A DNA stretch of 64,000 nt from positions 66,397,655-66,461,654 of the forward strand of contig JAKGHH010000005.1 in assembly GCA_022828595.1 (NCBI GenBank), read 5' to 3'. The notes under the pieces were generated by a model that saw only the letters and a list, made by a program, of their open reading frames with translations, was not told the DNA's origin and searched no databases. Source of the DNA: Nelumbo lutea (lineage: Eukaryota > Streptophyta > Magnoliopsida > Proteales > Nelumbonaceae). Shown here one piece after another: positions 1 through 11,271 of this stretch. Within the stretch, counting starts at the first letter, position 1, and each line of letters begins with the position of its first letter. A program made the position numbers and the translations under genes.

Positions 1-630
1 GCATGAACAATGTGGATTGGATTCAAATATACCATGATTCAAATATCATCCAATCCATTTGCATCCCTAGGATTGAGCAGTTGTTCCCTGACCAAATAAA
101 TGGGTTTTATTTTATAAATTAAATAATAGACCACATGATAAATGGGTCTATGGGTCTAAAAAAGGTGACAGGTTTCCGGTTTGATTCAACATTTTGGGTC
201 AATAACGTTTTCTAAAACCTTTACTTAAAAAGTTATCTGTTTTGGAACCAACCGAGACAAGGTTCTATCATATTACCAGATTTTTTTTCTCGATATTTAA
301 AGTAAAGAATCTAAAGATGGTTCAATGGATGGATTCAATTATGATATGAAAAAGATATCATATATCAAAAACTTCTTACCAGTCTACTGGAATCATAAAC
401 GTAGTAGTCAATCAGGTATTATTTATCAAAATTTATGAGTGGATTTTGATTGGTTAAAACTCTATTCATATCATATCTTTTCTACATCATAGATAGAAAA
501 TATATAGTTGAAGTGGTGGATGGAACCAATTAATCAATGATTCACATTTGTCATTTGTGCTGCATTGGATAAGAAGGAAGATGGTTTTGCAAAAACCGGA
601 CATCAAGTAGTTTGGAATCCGGCCCCAAGG
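1..630. other. Intergenic, no recognisable feature
   Basis: This AT-rich stretch has no ORF with family resemblance and no splice-linked coding pattern. I see no TIR or LTR structure in it. It is treated as ordinary intergenic DNA. Confidence 0.6.
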
Positions 631-639
631 GACCCTACA

Positions 640-830
640 ACATTGGAATTGAGATCTTCTGCCGATAAAACACATTCCAACCCTCTACCAACATCATCTC
701 ACATCGCACAATTTAACTTGAGTCTGAGATCCACCATGAAATTGGGACCCGCTATACATGACATGTGCGGTGTGAGATGACATTGGTAGAGGATTGGAAT
801 GTGTTTTGTTGGTAGGTGATCCGGTCTCAC
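640..830. mobile_element. MITE-like inverted-repeat element, family 1 (copy 1)
   Basis: Two arms of about 50 bp are inverted copies of each other: about 663-714 against 766-813, with core AAAACACATTCCAA on the left and its near complement on the right. The spacer is about 50 bp. The same arm sequence recurs at 28705-28870 and, in half form, near 46560-46725, so this is a dispersed non-autonomous element. No target-site duplication could be fixed confidently. Confidence 0.55.
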
Positions 831-1445
831 GACGTTGATACATTACAGGTTGCAATATTTTGCATTGTATGTAAAATATGGCATAGCTGGTTTCTGACAA
901 GTAGTTTGGAAACGACAACCTATTTTTCAGTTTAAAATTTTTAATATGTTCCAGAACCAGAAACTGAAACAAGAGACAAGGCGATTGAGGTATGGTCTGA
1001 ATCATCTAGAGTCTGATCCAACGGTTCACAAATCACAACTATTGTTCTACGGTAATATTGAGACAAGTATCGTTTTCGTTTTAAAAAAAGAGAGACAAGT
1101 CGTTGTTTATCGAACAAATTTTGAAAATCTAAACCATCTTTGAATCTTCTGGTTCTGGATAGCAAAATGATCGGGCCCAAAAGCATTCCAGACCAGATGG
1201 TTGGGCCAAAAAAAAAAAAACCAGGTGATCAGTTCTTTTTTATCTCAGAAGGTTTTTTCATTAAAAACCATTAATTTAGTCAGCAAATCTTCCGTTTTCA
1301 AAATCACTTTTTATTTAAAAAAATATATATTTTTTGTCAGAATAGACTGTCCCCACGTGTTCATCCTCTTTGAATAAGTTTGAACCTACAAGATTTGGTC
1401 ATATACACTACATCAAATGCCATTATTTTTTACTCATTACAATCT

Positions 1446-1580
1446 TATTAGTTTGGAATCCACATCTGCGCCTCACAACCTTTCGCAGCTTTTCTGATAT
1501 TATCATCGCAAGATGTTTTCAATACACCCTGACTATATAATATGAGACGTTGTGGGGCGCAGATTTGAATACATCAGTTT
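1446..1580. mobile_element. MITE-like inverted-repeat element, family 2 (copy 1)
   Basis: The left end (TTTGGAATCCACATCTGCGC) and the right end around 1548-1575 (core TGGGGCGCAGATTTGAA) are inverted repeats enclosing about 70 bp. A second copy of the same family lies in intron 2 of the TauE/SafE-type gene (12070-12208). No coding capacity. Confidence 0.5.
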
Positions 1581-2512
1581 GAACCTATAAGATTTTTACA
1601 CTTTCCAAACTAAGCTTAATGACTAATAAATAAATGGGTCATCGCATCAAGTCATTGGTAACATCTCTGTATTTGTTGAAATTGTGGCAAATCCACATGA
1701 TACACAATAAATCATCTCTCACTTTCATTTATTTCTCATTAATAATGATTGATTTTACTTCTATAGCCCATAGCACAGCTACCAAGTTCAGCAAGTATAC
1801 TCTTGTCCAATGAGTTACTCGCAATTTGGTCATCTAAGATGTCTTTCACCCAAGCCTCAGCCAATTAACTGGCGTACCTTTCCCACACCATTATGATAGA
1901 ACACCCTCATATATATATTTTTTAATTCGATATTTTTATGGGGTCTGATCTAGTTGGCTTAAGGCCTGTTTATTTGTATTGATGCTTGATTTTTGGAAAG
2001 CAAGTTGTCTTTGACAAAAGTACTATGAAAAGTTATGATTTTTTTTTATGTTTTTGTTTTTTCTGATATCTAAACGATATATATTCTGAAAAACGACAAC
2101 TAATAATTTTATCCATGGCAATACTAAGATAAGTAATAATTGCTTTGTAAAGGTGAAGTGATTGGAAAAAGAATAAAAAAATGAATTTATTTGTAGAAAA
2201 TAATTTGAAATTGATTGAAGAAAATTACTAAAATACCCCATCCGTTAATAACTAATCAATAATAATGTATACTTGCATATTTATCAAATATTATTTATAA
2301 TTAATAAGAATAATAATAAAATATTTATATGTGATTAAATATAACAATTACATAGTTAAATAAATAGATATAATTAAATAATAAAAATAATATAATTAAT
2401 TATCTATTTTGTATGCAATAAAAATAATAATTAAATATTCATATTTAATTAAACAATTAACTATAATAATTATGTAATAAATATAATAAAGTATAGCAAA
2501 ATATAATAATTA
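1581..2512. other. Intergenic, very AT-rich
   Basis: Mostly A/T runs and short TAAT/AATAAT arrays, strongest at 2225-2512. No gene is supported. The base composition changes abruptly at 2518, where GC-rich LTR-like sequence begins. Confidence 0.6.
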
Positions 2513-2517
2513 CATAT

Positions 2518-3215
2518 TGATGAAGGATGATTTGACCCGACCTATGAAACGGCGACACGTGGACATTGACCCGGCGGAAGCGACAGCTCAGCATTGTGGC
2601 CCGATACAACTAAGTAACGGGCCCATAAAGCAGTTCGCCCCAACGCAAGCTTTGGGTTCCCCGAGCTACCCCCAAAGGGATATTCCGAGGCAACTTCAGC
2701 TTACAAGCCAAGAAAACCAGCTCGCCCGAGCTCCCCAACAGACAAGTCATCCCCCGGACTAATTCTACTAAGGGTACTCCTGGAGTATTCCGAGCTCGCT
2801 ACAAAGTAGCTCATGAGTGGGCTGTACGAGCATTCCATAGGAAGCTTCTATCTGACATACTATACCAATCAGATTGCGCCATATCCCTTATTGACGGCGC
2901 AGTCCCTGTCCTTTCGACAGTCTGCACCCACGTCTCTTAGTAGGCGGAGGCGTGCCCGTCACTTTGGGGACATGTCACTCGCCTGGGTAAGGAGTACGTC
3001 CCAACGACCACCTACGCAGCCCTGGCAGGTAACGGCTGTGGCAGGAGGCCAGATGGCAGTTATGCCCAATCTCACAAAGAGTGCCCCTATAAAAGCCCTC
3101 GGAGCAGAGGAAAAAACTTCTTCTTGGGACCTCCAATCTTTCGAGTATAGAAAAAAAGCGCGATCTACACTCTTAGCCTTCGTGTTTCTCTTTACTTCCC
3201 ATATACAATACTAAC
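2518..3215 (+). repeat. LTR-like fragment related to the solo LTR at 17993
   Basis: This GC-rich block begins TGATGAAGGATGATTTG, nearly the same as the start of the solo LTR at 17993, and both have a CGACACGTGG or TGACACGTGG motif shortly afterwards. A TATA-like box (TATAAAAG, about 3089) lies toward the right end, as expected for an LTR promoter ahead of R/U5. The 3' limit is uncertain. A CATAT pentamer occurs just before the start and again at 3200, which could be a target duplication, but the end there is not CA. Interpretation: a solo or truncated LTR of the same Ty3/gypsy-like family, diverged over most of its length. An ORF at 2813-3214 has no family resemblance. Confidence 0.55.
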
Positions 3216-4659
3216 TTATGGAATAAGTATATCCCACATGCATCATTAGTTGAAAGAAAAGACTATTGATCCACCACCCTTCAAAGGCAGTTTTAGCAAA
3301 TAGTGATAAGGCTCAATTATCTCTGAAACAGGCGGCATGGAATTCAATTCTATTGATTAGGTGATGTGATCCTGGAGGAATCAGAGACATAACAAAAATT
3401 GTTCGCCACATCACATAAGTTGCCACCTCAGACCTTAGTCAGGTTGGTGAATGCTTGATGAGAGGTCAGCCCTCCTACCAAGGTCCCTGGTCTGCTTCGA
3501 CCGGGGTCTGTACACCGTGTAAGGCTATGCCGTCCTCGACCTTTACTAAGGTGATGTTGGGCACTTACACTCTCTCGAAGTATCCGAGGTAACTCCGAGG
3601 TGGGTCCAACTGACTTGATAAATGATAAAGATGCATCACTGCCCACGTGATGCTAAGGTGTTACACAATGGTAATGTAATTTTGTTGTATGACATGGATG
3701 TTACATAGTGACATTTTGTGTAATTTGTTCGTACAATAGTGTGTGGATGTGTTGGTATATTGCATAACTTTGAGAAACAAGTAAGGGATAAAAAATAGTA
3801 ATTTTACTCATCTAAATTTTAGACTTTTTAAGTTTTTGGCTGAATATTAGAGAAGTAAACAAACAATATGAACGCCTACTGTTTTTTAATTTTTCAGAAA
3901 TTAGCAAAAATTGAATTACACCTTGAATGACTTTTGATTGATTGGTTACATAGTCTGTTGTACTGATGTTCACTCCTGATTGATTACGTAGCCCATATGG
4001 CTACAACGGGTGTATCTAGCCATCCCCTATACCGGTAAATTCATAACCTTCAATGAGCCTGTTACCTAAGTCAAATTTCTTAACATAATATATTCTTTAT
4101 CTTTTTCTATTTATGTAAAGCATTATTAGGAGAATCAGAATGAGGGCTCAAATCACAAATGATAACCAATTGATGGTGGCTCTGTTTGTTGTAAGTTAGT
4201 AACCAGGGGTGGGGGTTAGAGGATGGGCCACCCGCTGTTATATAACCCCTCAAACAACTAAAAAAAATGCTAAAATCTTATTTTATGGATACTATCCTGA
4301 CTAATAAAAAAAAAAAGTATAAAATTGGATAACTACCAATTGAGAGAAACTCCAATACGAGTAGGGTATAGAGCTGATGTGGATTGGTGGCTGGACAAGA
4401 GTGAATCCAAAAGATCCCCAACAGGATTGCTGGATGTTGCAGGACTAACAGCACTGTGGAGTTCCTACCTTCCCATTTCTAAATTAAAACTGGATGGGCC
4501 TTATAACACCTGACCCACTTAAACCACTAAAGGAAAACCCTGTCAAAATTTAAAAAAATATTTCCATTAACACACTGGAATCAACAACTTATATCACATC
4601 TCCATTAATGGATGATGATGATGATCAATGTTGCTGCCAACACACTGCTAGTGCCCCCT
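3216..4659. other. Intergenic; GC-richer patch at 3300-3650 of unknown origin
   Basis: From 3300 to 3650 the composition stays higher in GC than the flanks and may be internal sequence from the retroelement whose LTR lies to the left. No gag or pol motif is readable. The rest is ordinary AT-rich sequence with a short GATGAT run near 4611. Confidence 0.4.
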
Positions 4660-5097
4660 TGTCACGGGGATAATTGTTGGGGTCCCATGCGGCACTCGAA
4701 AGGGGCGAGTAAGCCTACACAATAAAGCAAACACATACAAAAAGGCAACAAGATGGAACGTGAATTAGTAAAAGGCTATTTGTATTGCATTAATCAGTGG
4801 CAAGCACAAGCACACAATACAGTGCCGAGGGGATCTCGTGCTTAACCTTTACACGCTTATGAACTCACTCGACTACCTACCTCCCCTCAAAGAGTACGTT
4901 AATCTTTTGGGGGAGTGACAATAAGAAACATCAAAAAGGTGAAAAAGAATACTACAATATTACAATAGTGCCATTGGCAATCCCCCATACAAAAGTACAT
5001 GCATAGACCACCCATGGCACACACTTGGACACTGGAGTGGCGGCTGTAGGCATGGTGATTGGCACTTGAAGGCGCGGCGAAGAAAACACTTGTTACA
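4660..5097 (-). repeat. 3' LTR of the gag-protease element
   Basis: This 438-bp repeat is the downstream LTR in element orientation (minus strand). It aligns without net length change to 7735-8172. CCCT precedes it at 4656-4659. Confidence 0.88.
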
Positions 5098-5110
5098 GTC
5101 TCCCCCACTC
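5098..5110 (-). other. Polypurine tract of the gag-protease element
   Basis: On the minus strand this reads AGTGGGGGAGAC directly against the 3' LTR. This is the normal position and composition for the plus-strand primer of an LTR element. It overlaps the end of the degraded ORF. Confidence 0.8.
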
Positions 5111-7688
5111 AATTCAGTCTTCGTCCTCGAAGACTATCTTCTGTTTGAGGCTTGAACTTGTTGTTGGTGAAAAAAGGTTCTTCGACTGCTCTACGAACCG
5201 GGTTTCTTCCAAGGCCCTGATAGTAGGTCGGGTAGATTGCTAGTGGATGTTCTTGATGGTGGGAAAACCTATGGCCAGTCCCTAAGTTATGTCCCTGCTT
5301 GGCTGCTTCAAGGTAGGATTTTGACTTGTTCCTGATGGTGGTAGGAAAGTTGGTGGCCAAGGCTGGGTCAAAATGGTATTTTGGATTGTTAGGGTATTGG
5401 TTCCCATGCATTTTTCCCCAAGGGTGACTCACAAGGCTACTACAGAATTTATCTTGAGGGATGGTGTGAATGAGGTCCCTAGATGGTTCAGGTGGCACTT
5501 GTTCTCCCCGATGGTTGTGGTAGTAGGCGTGGGCAAAGTTTGATGCGGCCTTGGGTCTTATGTTGGGCCCACCAGCTGTGGGTGTGTGCGGCTTCGGCTG
5601 CAACGGTGGCTTCCACTGCTGTTGTTGTGGCGGCACTGGCACTGGCACTGACATTGACTTCTTCCCAGAGTTGCTGCGATCACTTTCTGTTGCAATGGTG
5701 GTAGTTGTAGATCTCTCGGCCAACAATGGTGGAGGGTGGTGTTGGAGTTGTAAGGCAGAGACGTGCTTCTTCTTGGTGCTGGCGGTGCCGATCATGTTAA
5801 CCATGCAAGGTGACTGCTCGTCCAAGATCATCAGGGTGTCGAGGTGAGGCGCCGGTGCAGCTTTGGCCTGTATCATGAAGTCCATTCCAAGGACAATATT
5901 GAAATCATCTATGTGGATGATAGAGAGGTCAATCTCTCCATCCTAGGTACCGAGTTGTAGTCTTACTCGGCGGGCCATGCCTTCAATAGGTTTGGCACCT
6001 GTGTTAACTGCTTTGAGCCAGTCAGGCTCTTTGGAAATGGCCAAGTTTAGTCTCTTGGCCTCTGCAATGGATATGAAGTTGTGAGTGGCCCCTGTGTCAA
6101 CTAGGGCCCTGGTTGGCCTCCCGCCAATGGTTACTTCAACATACCTCAGTCCTCTTTTGACTGAGGAGGGCTGTTTAGAGTTAGCCCCTTTCTTCTTCAT
6201 GGCATTGAAAAGTTGGAGGGCGCCCACTCTTGGCGCTTGGGTACTCCGTTCCCCATCACTCTGCTCATCATCACTTAGCTTGGCAATGAGGGCATTCAAC
6301 TTTGCTCGCTTTGGGCAATTCCTGGTGAAATGCTCCTCCCCACAAATGTAGCAAATGGGAGGACGACTTGGTCTCCCTTGATATCTGTTGTTGTAGTAGC
6401 TTTGACTTCCTTGTGGCAGCTTCCCCTTGTGGTGCTCGATTGGTTTGTGGTTGAAGGGTGGCTTCTCTTTCAGGGGACTGGGTTGTCTATCTCCCCCACT
6501 CAAATGTGTGGTACGCGGGCTGGCTGGTCTACTTCCTTCGTCATCCAACAATCTTTGTTCACTAAGTTGTTCGGCCACGGCCATGGCGGAGGCAAGGTCC
6601 TGAACATTGCGTCGTTGGAGCTCGAGCTCGACCTAGGGCTTTAGACCATCCATGAAGTTGAACAATAAGTCATTGTCTGACATATCGGTGACTTCTAATG
6701 TGAGGGCTGAAAACTCTTTGACATAGTCATGGAGGGAGTCGCCGTGCTTGAGAGTCTTCATCTTGCGACGAGCGAGGTATTCCAAATTCTCTGGGTAGAA
6801 TTGTCTCTTCAGCTCTCTTTTAAAGTCAGCCCATGTACGGATAACACACGTACCACGCTCTATATCAACACACCTGCGCCACCACAACATAGCGACATCA
6901 GTCAAATACATAGTAGCGGTACGTACCTGAGTCATTTCATCAGTCACATTGGCGGCGGCGAGGTACTGTTCCATTTGCCACAGAAAGTTGTCAAGCTCTC
7001 TTGCATTGCGAGTTCCCAAATAGGGGGTTGGCTCCCTAATCTTGATGTGGGAGGGAGTATGTGTAAAGGAAGTGCTGGTTGGATTAGCGATGACCCACTT
7101 TAGGATTGCACATTTTGCATTAAGCTCCTCTAATTGAGCTTGGGTGTCGGAGGAGGAACATGCGGCGGACTTCATTGAGGCCCACTCCGCTTTCATCTCA
7201 TCTAGCTGGGCCTGGACGACCATTGATGTGGAGGTGCTTCTTCTCCACGTTGCCCACTCGTTCTTCATCTCATCAAGCTGGACTTGAAAACTATCAAGCC
7301 TGTCTTAGACCTGCGAGTTGGAGGAGCTTGCTTCTTGTTGGCACGCAATGCTACAAATTTGCTTGAGCGTGTCATTGATTATGTCTCGGACCTCGTCCAC
7401 GACTCCATTCAAGCGACCTTCAATCTCGACCAGTGTGTTGTCCATGGCTTCCATGTTTTGATGCAGCTCGTCTATCGAGTCTCGCATCTCACCTATGGTG
7501 GCTTCACAACGTAGCATGCGCAACTCAACGGCTGCATGCTTGTTGGAAGATTTCTCACGTTTGTTGGGCTTCGGTTCCTTGTCCTTGCCGATGTCATCGA
7601 CGGGCACATCATCGGCCTCATGTGCTGTGGAGAGTCCATGCTCGATCTCCACCACGATGTCCTTGTTATGCTTCATGCTATCACTCAC
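5109..7688 (-). pseudogene. Gag-protease ORF interrupted by three stop codons
   Basis: Four open segments (7688-7305, 7268-6633, 6584-5943 and 5885-5109) lie in one reading frame. They are separated only by single stops: TAA at 7305, TAG at 6633 and TAG at 5943. They therefore come from one ORF of about 860 codons. In order it shows a charged, coiled-coil-like N-terminus; a retrotransposon Gag domain (motifs REPTPYLGTRNARELDNFL and AMLWWRRCVD); a CCHC zinc knuckle (CYICGEEHFTRNC, near 6345); a protease active site (LVDTGATHNFIS, near 6090); and a Pro/Gln/His-rich tail ending at the polypurine tract. Gag packages the RNA and the protease matures the particle. No polymerase domains follow. Protein from this copy would be truncated within the first 130 residues. 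Confidence 0.85.
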
Positions 7689-7720
7689 GTCGCGGGCCGA
7701 ATGGCTTAAGAGGAGCTATT

Positions 7721-7732
7721 GCTCTGATACCA
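7721..7732 (-). other. Primer binding site (initiator tRNA-Met)
   Basis: The minus strand reads TGGTATCAGAGC two bases inside the 5' LTR. This is the usual plant initiator tRNA-Met primer site and fixes both the orientation of the element and the inner LTR boundary. Confidence 0.9.
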
Positions 7733-7734
7733 AC

Positions 7735-8172
7735 TGTCACGGGGATAATTTTTGGGGCCCCGTGCGGCACTCGAAAGTGGCGAGTAAGCCTACGCAACAA
7801 AGCAAACACACACAAAAAGGCAACAAGATGGAACGCGAATTAGCAAAAGGCTATTTGTATTGCATTAATCAGTGACAAGCACAAGCACACAATACAGTGT
7901 CGAGGGGATCTCGTGCTTAACCTTTACACGCTTATGAACTCACTCGACTACCTACCTCCCCTCAAAGAATACGTTAAGCTTTTGGGGGAGTGACAATAAG
8001 AAACATCAAAAAGGTGAAAAAGAATACTACAATATTACAATAGTGCCATTGGCAATCCCCCATACAAAAGTAAATGCATAGACCACCCATGGCACACACT
8101 TGGACACTGGAGTGGCGGCTGTAGGCATGGTGATTGGCACTTGAAGGCGCGGCGAAGAGAACACTTGTTACA
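7735..8172 (-). repeat. 5' LTR of the gag-protease element
   Basis: This 438-bp repeat is paired with 4660-5097. It ends at the TGTTACA edge and is followed by CCCT at 8173. Confidence 0.88.
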
Positions 8173-8214
8173 CCCTGCTCATCCAACAATTTGAACAGCA
8201 AATATAACATCCAA

Positions 8215-8455
8215 AACTGCATAAAGTTTGAAAAGAGTGCAAATATAAATATTTAGATAGCAAAACTTTGTATTTTATATTATTTTTTATATATTTGTGC
8301 TGTACATATTTATATTTGTATTTGTATTCTTAGACTTAATTTACAAGGAGTATAAACATAAATATGTAAAGTGTAAAACCTTACATTTTATATTATTTTG
8401 TATGTATTTATACTCTATATATTATTTCTTCAAAACTGAACCTAAGTACAAACAC
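8215..8455. mobile_element. Degenerate AT-rich MITE, two overlapping copies (GTTTGGAAGGAGTAC family)
   Basis: Sequence resembling the small MITE family seen cleanly at 33388 and 35053 occurs here twice in a row (about 8218-8340 and 8333-8455). Both copies carry the TGTATTATTTTGTATG-type core and degraded GGAG/TATAAA ends. No intact TTA duplication is visible. Confidence 0.4.
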
Positions 8456-9496
8456 AATTATATAGAATGCAAAACCTTATATTTTGTATTATTTGATATG
8501 TATCTTATAATTTACATTTTTATATTTATATTTTTACCAAATTAACCCTAATAGCCCACGAATAGATGCAATTTGAGATCAAGTTCAATAATTCCTTTTT
8601 TATTATATTGCATGACAAACATTACAGGGGAACTCATGGGTTAGGGAAAAACGCAGGTTGATCTTACCATGGAAAGCCTGTGATTATACAGGTTTGATCC
8701 CACCATTCCTTTTTGAGGATGCCAAGTGAACCATTCAACCCATCCACTATTTTTAATATTTTATTTTGTACAATTTTTTACTTGGATGAATTGATGTTTG
8801 AATTGGACAGCTGAACCATTCAACCCATGAGCCAGTGTTACCTGGTGATGCGAGTTATACCTAAGGGGGTGTTTGACAACATGGTTAGTTTTGTTTTCAA
8901 AAAAAGAAACAACTATTACATCAGTAAAATTATACTATTTTATCAAAATTAATCGATCAATGCTATCAAGTTTCCAATTACAAACTAGAGAGAGAATTTT
9001 ATGCAAATACAGTGGCTATGGTGGTGGTACATGTCTGAAGACTTAGATTTAAGTGCCCATTTGGAAGGGGCTGAGCTGAATATTCAATTAAGCTGGTCCA
9101 ACTGTTTAGAGTGCTCCGAATAAATTGTTCAAAGATATTAGAGTTGATGGCCTTTCAAATAACTGATGGAGTGACGGACAACTAATTTACTCTCCAAAAT
9201 TTTCACCAAATGTATATCCATATGAAGCCCACCTTAAAAAGTCGGATGCCATTGTGCATCAAGTTCATCCTTTCCAAACGGGCACTTGGGGCTTAGGGCC
9301 ATTTGAAAACAGCTGAAGTGGCTGAATTAATGATATATTACTTTGCCTTTTAGCAAATAAAAGTCATTAGTAGGTTGTGATGTCCTTGAATGATGCACTG
9401 ATTGCTAGGGTTTATATCTAAATACTTTATTTTGTGATTATTTATCCACTAAAAGAAGACGTCCATCAAGTTAAGAATGTATTTTGCCATAAATAA
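8456..9496. other. Intergenic, no recognisable feature
   Basis: AT-rich sequence with no family-like ORF or structured repeat that I could recognise. Confidence 0.6.
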
Positions 9497-9757
9497 AAGC
9501 TCGTTTTGGTTCACGGGAATAAGGGTCTGAAATTGGAATCGGAATGAGTTATTCTGATTCCAACTGTTTGATTGAGTAGAATCGGAATTCCATTTTCATT
9601 TCTGCTGGAATGGCATTCCCCCATTTAAGGGAATGACCATTCCTTACAGTTCCATTGGAAATGAAATCTTATTCTTATTTATTCCAATTCTCATTTTCAT
9701 TTCTGTCTGAATCAAAGAGATTATGGGAATGGACTATTCTGCAAATCAAATAGAACG
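9497..9757. mobile_element. Tourist-like (PIF/Harbinger) MITE remnant
   Basis: The left end reads CTCGTTTTGGTTCACGGGAA and the right end is a diverged inverted version. The interior has the same GGAATGGGAAT/ATTCCATT-rich sequence as the clean copy at 27462-27759. TAA occurs at both edges, as expected for a TAA/TTA-targeting element. The ends are eroded. Confidence 0.55.
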
Positions 9758-11021
9758 TAAATAATTTATAGCAATGCCTATTTTATTTGTTACAGCCAAT
9801 GGAAAATATTTTCAAACTGAAAAAAGGATGATAGCCGAGTTTGTCTATGATCATAGTTACAGGTTTCTCCTAGAACCCAATAATCACAATCCAACAATCT
9901 CCTCAAACTAAGGGATTGATTTCTGGTGCAACCAACCACAAACACATGCTCCACCAAAAAAAAAAACATGAATGAGCTGGCTCTATGGTTACTTGTAGCC
10001 CTGATACGCGGAGTTGGTGGTTGATCATTGGTGATTCCCATACAGATATTACTGAAATCATAATACGAAAATAAGCAACTTCATTGAATATTTTAACCAT
10101 TAAAAATATTGGATAATTTTCAAAGATCCATGTACTATGGAGTCAATGATAATACCTACTCACCTAAATTTTTACATTTCGACCTAAGTTAACTTTTGGC
10201 TGTTTAAAAGTTCTTTAATCTCAAATTTGCCTTTTTCTTATCTAAGAAGTTGAAAACACTTATCGTAGATCTGATTTAATGGTTAAACACTTTGGTTGTG
10301 ACGAAATAGAGAATATCTTATTCTCCAATGATGGCATAAGAACTACAAAAGATAATTTTTATCAAAAAGTATGGACAGGCTTAATACTGATTTCTGATTT
10401 TCACTGCAGAGTTATAAATATTTAAAATGTCAAAAACCCTCATTTTATACATCAATGCCCATCCTAAATTAACATCAATTCCAAGCTGACACCTACCCAA
10501 TTATAATTTGGGCCTAAAAATTCTGACCCTGGACTGAACCGTCATTTTTCATACTTTTTATTGCCAGAGATTTTTCCATATCCAGCAAGGACATACCGGA
10601 AAGTGATATAGGGTTCTCATGAAATTGGGTCTGACAATGTTTTTGGATTTATTAGGGTTAAAGAGAAAATGGACAGAGAGTAGAGAGAATGGGAATTATC
10701 TTGCCCATTTTTGTCATTTTGATATTTTAATTTCTAATCCCATGAATTACAAAAAGGGCATTTTGGTAATTTAATGCCTTCTAAAATTTGACTTAACGGT
10801 GAGGGAGCCTTTGTTTCAAAGTGAAAGCTTAGGGGGTCCTTATTGCAAATAAAAGTTCTGAGAGGTATTTGTCACTAATCTTTGTAATTCGCCCAAAAAT
10901 TTATCCAATTGAATATATTTTTGGTGAAAGAATCTTCACATTACATTACTAACGCTACCTAATACGTGACCAATAAGAAAAAGAGGAGCAAATTAGTTTT
11001 TAATTGTTGTTAGTTATAATT
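9758..11021. other. Intergenic and promoter-proximal region of the TauE/SafE-type gene
   Basis: No coding feature is supported. The last few hundred bases are presumably the promoter of the downstream gene; only the TATA box is recognisable. Confidence 0.5.
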
Positions 11022-11029
11022 TATAAATA
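11022..11029 (+). promoter_or_regulatory. Probable TATA box of the TauE/SafE-type gene
   Basis: TATAAATA lies about 245 bp upstream of the ATG at 11272. Transcription would then start near 11055, giving a 5' UTR of roughly 215 bp that includes the purine tract. Confidence 0.5.
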
Positions 11030-11140
11030 CGCACGCTGCATTGAGAAAGGATAGGCAAAGCAAGTTGAAGGCGTGGACTACTGTTTTCAATCCTGAACTC
11101 CTTCTCTAGTGTCTATCTGGTTGCCTGTAGCAGTCAAGCA

Positions 11141-11232
11141 GAGGGAGAGAGAGAGACTCAGGGAGGGGGAGGAGAGGGAAAAAAGAAAAAAAGAAAAAAG
11201 AAAAACAGAGAGAAAAGAAAGAAAAAAGGAGT
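11141..11232 (+). repeat. GA-rich purine tract in the 5' UTR
   Basis: About 90 bp is almost all A and G (GAGAGAGA, then GAAAAAAG repeats), followed by a short CTCTCTTTCTC tract. Such tracts are common in plant 5' leaders and can bind GAGA-type (BBR/BPC) factors. A role here is inference. Confidence 0.6.
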
Positions 11233-11271
11233 TCTCACTCTCTCTTTCTCAGCAACGCACATTCACAGTGG

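Larger units (their letters stand above)
4660..8172 (-). mobile_element. Non-autonomous gag-protease LTR retrotransposon (TR-GAG-like), complete
   Basis: Two 438-bp direct repeats bound a 2.64-kb interior. Read on the minus strand each LTR begins TGTAACAAG and ends GTGACA (TG...CA). A primer binding site matching the 3' end of initiator tRNA-Met lies just inside the 5' LTR, and a polypurine tract lies just inside the 3' LTR. The interior codes only for Gag and a retropepsin-type protease. There is no reverse transcriptase, RNase H or integrase, and no room for them. This is the plan of TR-GAG elements, which move using enzymes from autonomous Ty3/gypsy relatives. The tetramer CCCT flanks both ends, but a full 5-bp duplication is not exact. 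By eye the two LTRs differ at about 15 of 438 positions, mostly transitions, so the insertion is not very recent. Confidence 0.88.

Noticed and set aside
2813..3214. 133-aa plus-strand ORF
   Set aside because: It lies in LTR-like sequence, reads across the LTR TATA box and shows no family features.
5483..5847. Plus-strand ORFs overlapping the gag-protease element
   Set aside because: They are antisense shadows of a Gag-protease frame with clear zinc knuckle and protease motifs.
4656..8177. A 5-bp target-site duplication for the gag-protease element
   Set aside because: Only CCCT matches on both sides; the fifth base does not agree in either register.
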